6,410 nt of DNA from contig JAUWIR010000276.1 of NCBI GenBank assembly GCA_030605265.1, positions 1 through 6,410 of the forward strand, given 5' to 3'. Shown here piece after piece: positions 5,335-6,410 of this stretch. The DNA is from Pseudomonadota bacterium. GTDB taxonomy: Bacteria > SZUA-182 > DTGQ01. Position 1 is the first letter of the stretch. Each line of letters starts with the position of its first letter. The position numbers and the translations under genes are program-made. A model generated the notes under the pieces. It had not been told where the DNA came from and made no database searches. It saw only the letters and a program-made list of their open reading frames with translations.

Positions 5335-6410
5335 ATGTATCAAAAACAAAATCATAATAACCATCCCTTTTTTTTGTTTTTATTTGCACTCTTCACAGCA
5401 CTTCTTTGTTTGCAATTGGGAGGTACTCGAGTATTTGCCCAAACCTCGGAAGGGAAAAATATCCCCTGGACAGTGGAGATAATTTTTGGCATTCGTGGTC
5501 CCAAACCTCTCATTTGGAGCGGCAAAGCTTCAATAAATAAAGGCCAAATCGATGGTCTTCAAGGTATCAATTTTGGCCCGAAGGACAGACTTCTTCCTGA
5601 AAAAAAAGAATGGAAATGTTCCATAGACAGGCTCCGGGGGAATGAAATAAGAGATCAACTACAAGGGCTTTCACCCAGAGAATACCTTGAAGAACGAATT
5701 TCCAAAGGGATCACTTTTGATCTTCATGCTCCTGTGAATGCTCAGGTTTCTATAACTACTGCCGGCGGGGTTTTCTCTTTTGATTTAGCTGATCTTGAAT
5801 TCGGAAAGCCGCTTAATCGCCTTGAGGGGAATGTGAGGGTTCGGTTGGCGCCACGCTCGTTTGTTTTTGGATCAAAAAAGGAACACAATAATTATTCTGC
5901 TGTAGCCATTGATAAATCGAACAAGGTTTGGTGCAGTTTTATAAATTATCGAAAAGGAAAAGAAAAATTAATACTCCGCCAATATGCCGAACAGAAATGG
6001 GGTAAACCAATTGAAGCTGCGGGGAAAGGGACCTATCTGCAACCTTCCTTGACGGCAGACGACTTGGGGGGTCTTTGGGTTTGCTGGGCTGCCAAAGTTA
6101 AGGATAACTGGGATATTTATGCCCGTTACAGAAAAGCCGGCAAATGGGGGAAAACCTTTCGCCTTTCCGACCACCCAGCGCCTGATACCCATCAACAAAT
6201 TTTTATTGATAAAAACAATAGATTATGGGTTTGCTGGCAAAGTTTCCAGGAGGGAAATGGCGATATATTTTTAAAATACTATGAAAACGGGCAATGGTCC
6301 TCTCCTATCCAAATCAGTAATCATCCGGGAAATGACTGGCAACCGTCGATAGCCGGGAACAATAATGGAAGCATTTACTTGGCCTGGGATACTTTTCGGA
6401 ATAAAGAACA
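5335..6410 (+). CDS. exported beta-propeller-like repeat protein (3' end outside window)
   Basis: The frame is open for 358 codons and runs off the right edge. AGGGGGG (5319-5325) lies nine bases before the ATG. The N-terminus is a signal peptide: a polar Asn/His-rich start, a hydrophobic core from about F12 to L28 and a probable cleavage V-F-A|Q (after A35). Residues 36 to about 185 look like a beta-rich domain, with W-S-G-K-A-S-I-N-K-G (61-70) and G-V-F-S-F-D-L-A-D-L (143-153 region). From about residue 186 a repeat of 49-50 residues begins: 186-234, 235-284, 285-334 and 335 onward. Each has a hydrophobic patch, then W-V-C-W (248-251, 298-301), D-I-Y/F (260-262, 310-312), G-x-W (269-271, 319-321) and S-D/N-H-P (278-281, 328-331). 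This pattern matches sialidase-like or BNR-like propeller blades, although a strict Asp-box is not seen. From memory, related proteins in environmental bacteria may carry a further C-terminal domain; that part is not visible. Substrate and function are unknown. Confidence 0.8.
   Translation, partial: MYQKQNHNNHPFFLFLFALFTALLCLQLGGTRVFAQTSEGKNIPWTVEIIFGIRGPKPLIWSGKASINKGQIDGLQGINFGPKDRLLPEKKEWKCSIDRLRGNEIRDQLQGLSPREYLEERISKGITFDLHAPVNAQVSITTAGGVFSFDLADLEFGKPLNRLEGNVRVRLAPRSFVFGSKKEHNNYSAVAIDKSNKVWCSFINYRKGKEKLILRQYAEQKWGKPIEAAGKGTYLQPSLTADDLGGLWVCWAAKVKDNWDIYARYRKAGKWGKTFRLSDHPAPDTHQQIFIDKNNRLWVCWQSFQEGNGDIFLKYYENGQWSSPIQISNHPGNDWQPSIAGNNNGSIYLAWDTFRNKE

Noticed and set aside
5968..6198. Minus-strand ORF antisense to the propeller-like gene
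   Set aside because: The plus-strand frame shows a clear protein repeat across this stretch, so the antisense ORF is a by-product.

Overview
The window looks like part of the chromosome of a diderm (Gram-negative type) bacterium of low to moderate GC, probably from an uncultured lineage. The diderm reading rests on an LptE-type LPS-assembly lipoprotein lying between leuS and holA. That gene order (leuS-lptE-holA) is also known from Escherichia coli. The exact phylum cannot be read from the sequence. No transposase, CRISPR array, tRNA or rRNA was seen.

Layout, left to right. Positions 1-19 hold the first six codons of a minus-strand gene that leaves the window; its start (M-S-F-Q-G-K) resembles MraZ, a tentative call. 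It has a near-consensus promoter (67-95) and a perfect 14-bp inverted repeat (27-67) that overlaps the promoter's downstream edge and contains the likely ribosome binding site. Positions 123-392 (minus) encode an 89-residue exported protein with a SASYR...VINGGG...GQP...AGF pattern. It is about 58% GC over 181-360, unlike its surroundings. Positions 393-864 form a very AT-rich gap (about 25% GC over 421-780) holding one possible 47-codon plus-strand ORF (545-688) with a good Shine-Dalgarno, a possible minus-strand promoter and a palindromic element (787-830).

Positions 865-4963 are a compact minus-strand operon, leuS (leucyl-tRNA synthetase), lptE (LPS-assembly lipoprotein) and holA (DNA polymerase III delta subunit), with gaps of 18 and 34 nt. 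It is apparently driven by an extended -10 promoter at 5006-5035. The leuS start is placed at 4963 on the basis of an AAGGAGG site and this promoter; a longer upstream reading is rejected. The operon joins translation, outer-membrane biogenesis and replication housekeeping.

Positions 4964-5334 are a divergent intergenic region. It has the leuS promoter on one side, a hairpin built of 8-bp CACRGAGR units in the middle (5091-5144), and a strong plus-strand promoter (TTGACA-N16-TATAAA, 5260-5287) on the other. That promoter serves a plus-strand gene from 5335 that runs off the right edge. It encodes a large exported protein with an N-terminal beta-rich region followed by repeats of 49-50 residues that look like blades of a beta-propeller.

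Most of the window is ordinary housekeeping. The parts worth a second look are the regulatory inverted repeat at the left edge, the small GC-rich exported protein, the AT-rich gap with its palindrome and small ORF, the 8-bp-unit hairpin, and the propeller-like exported protein.
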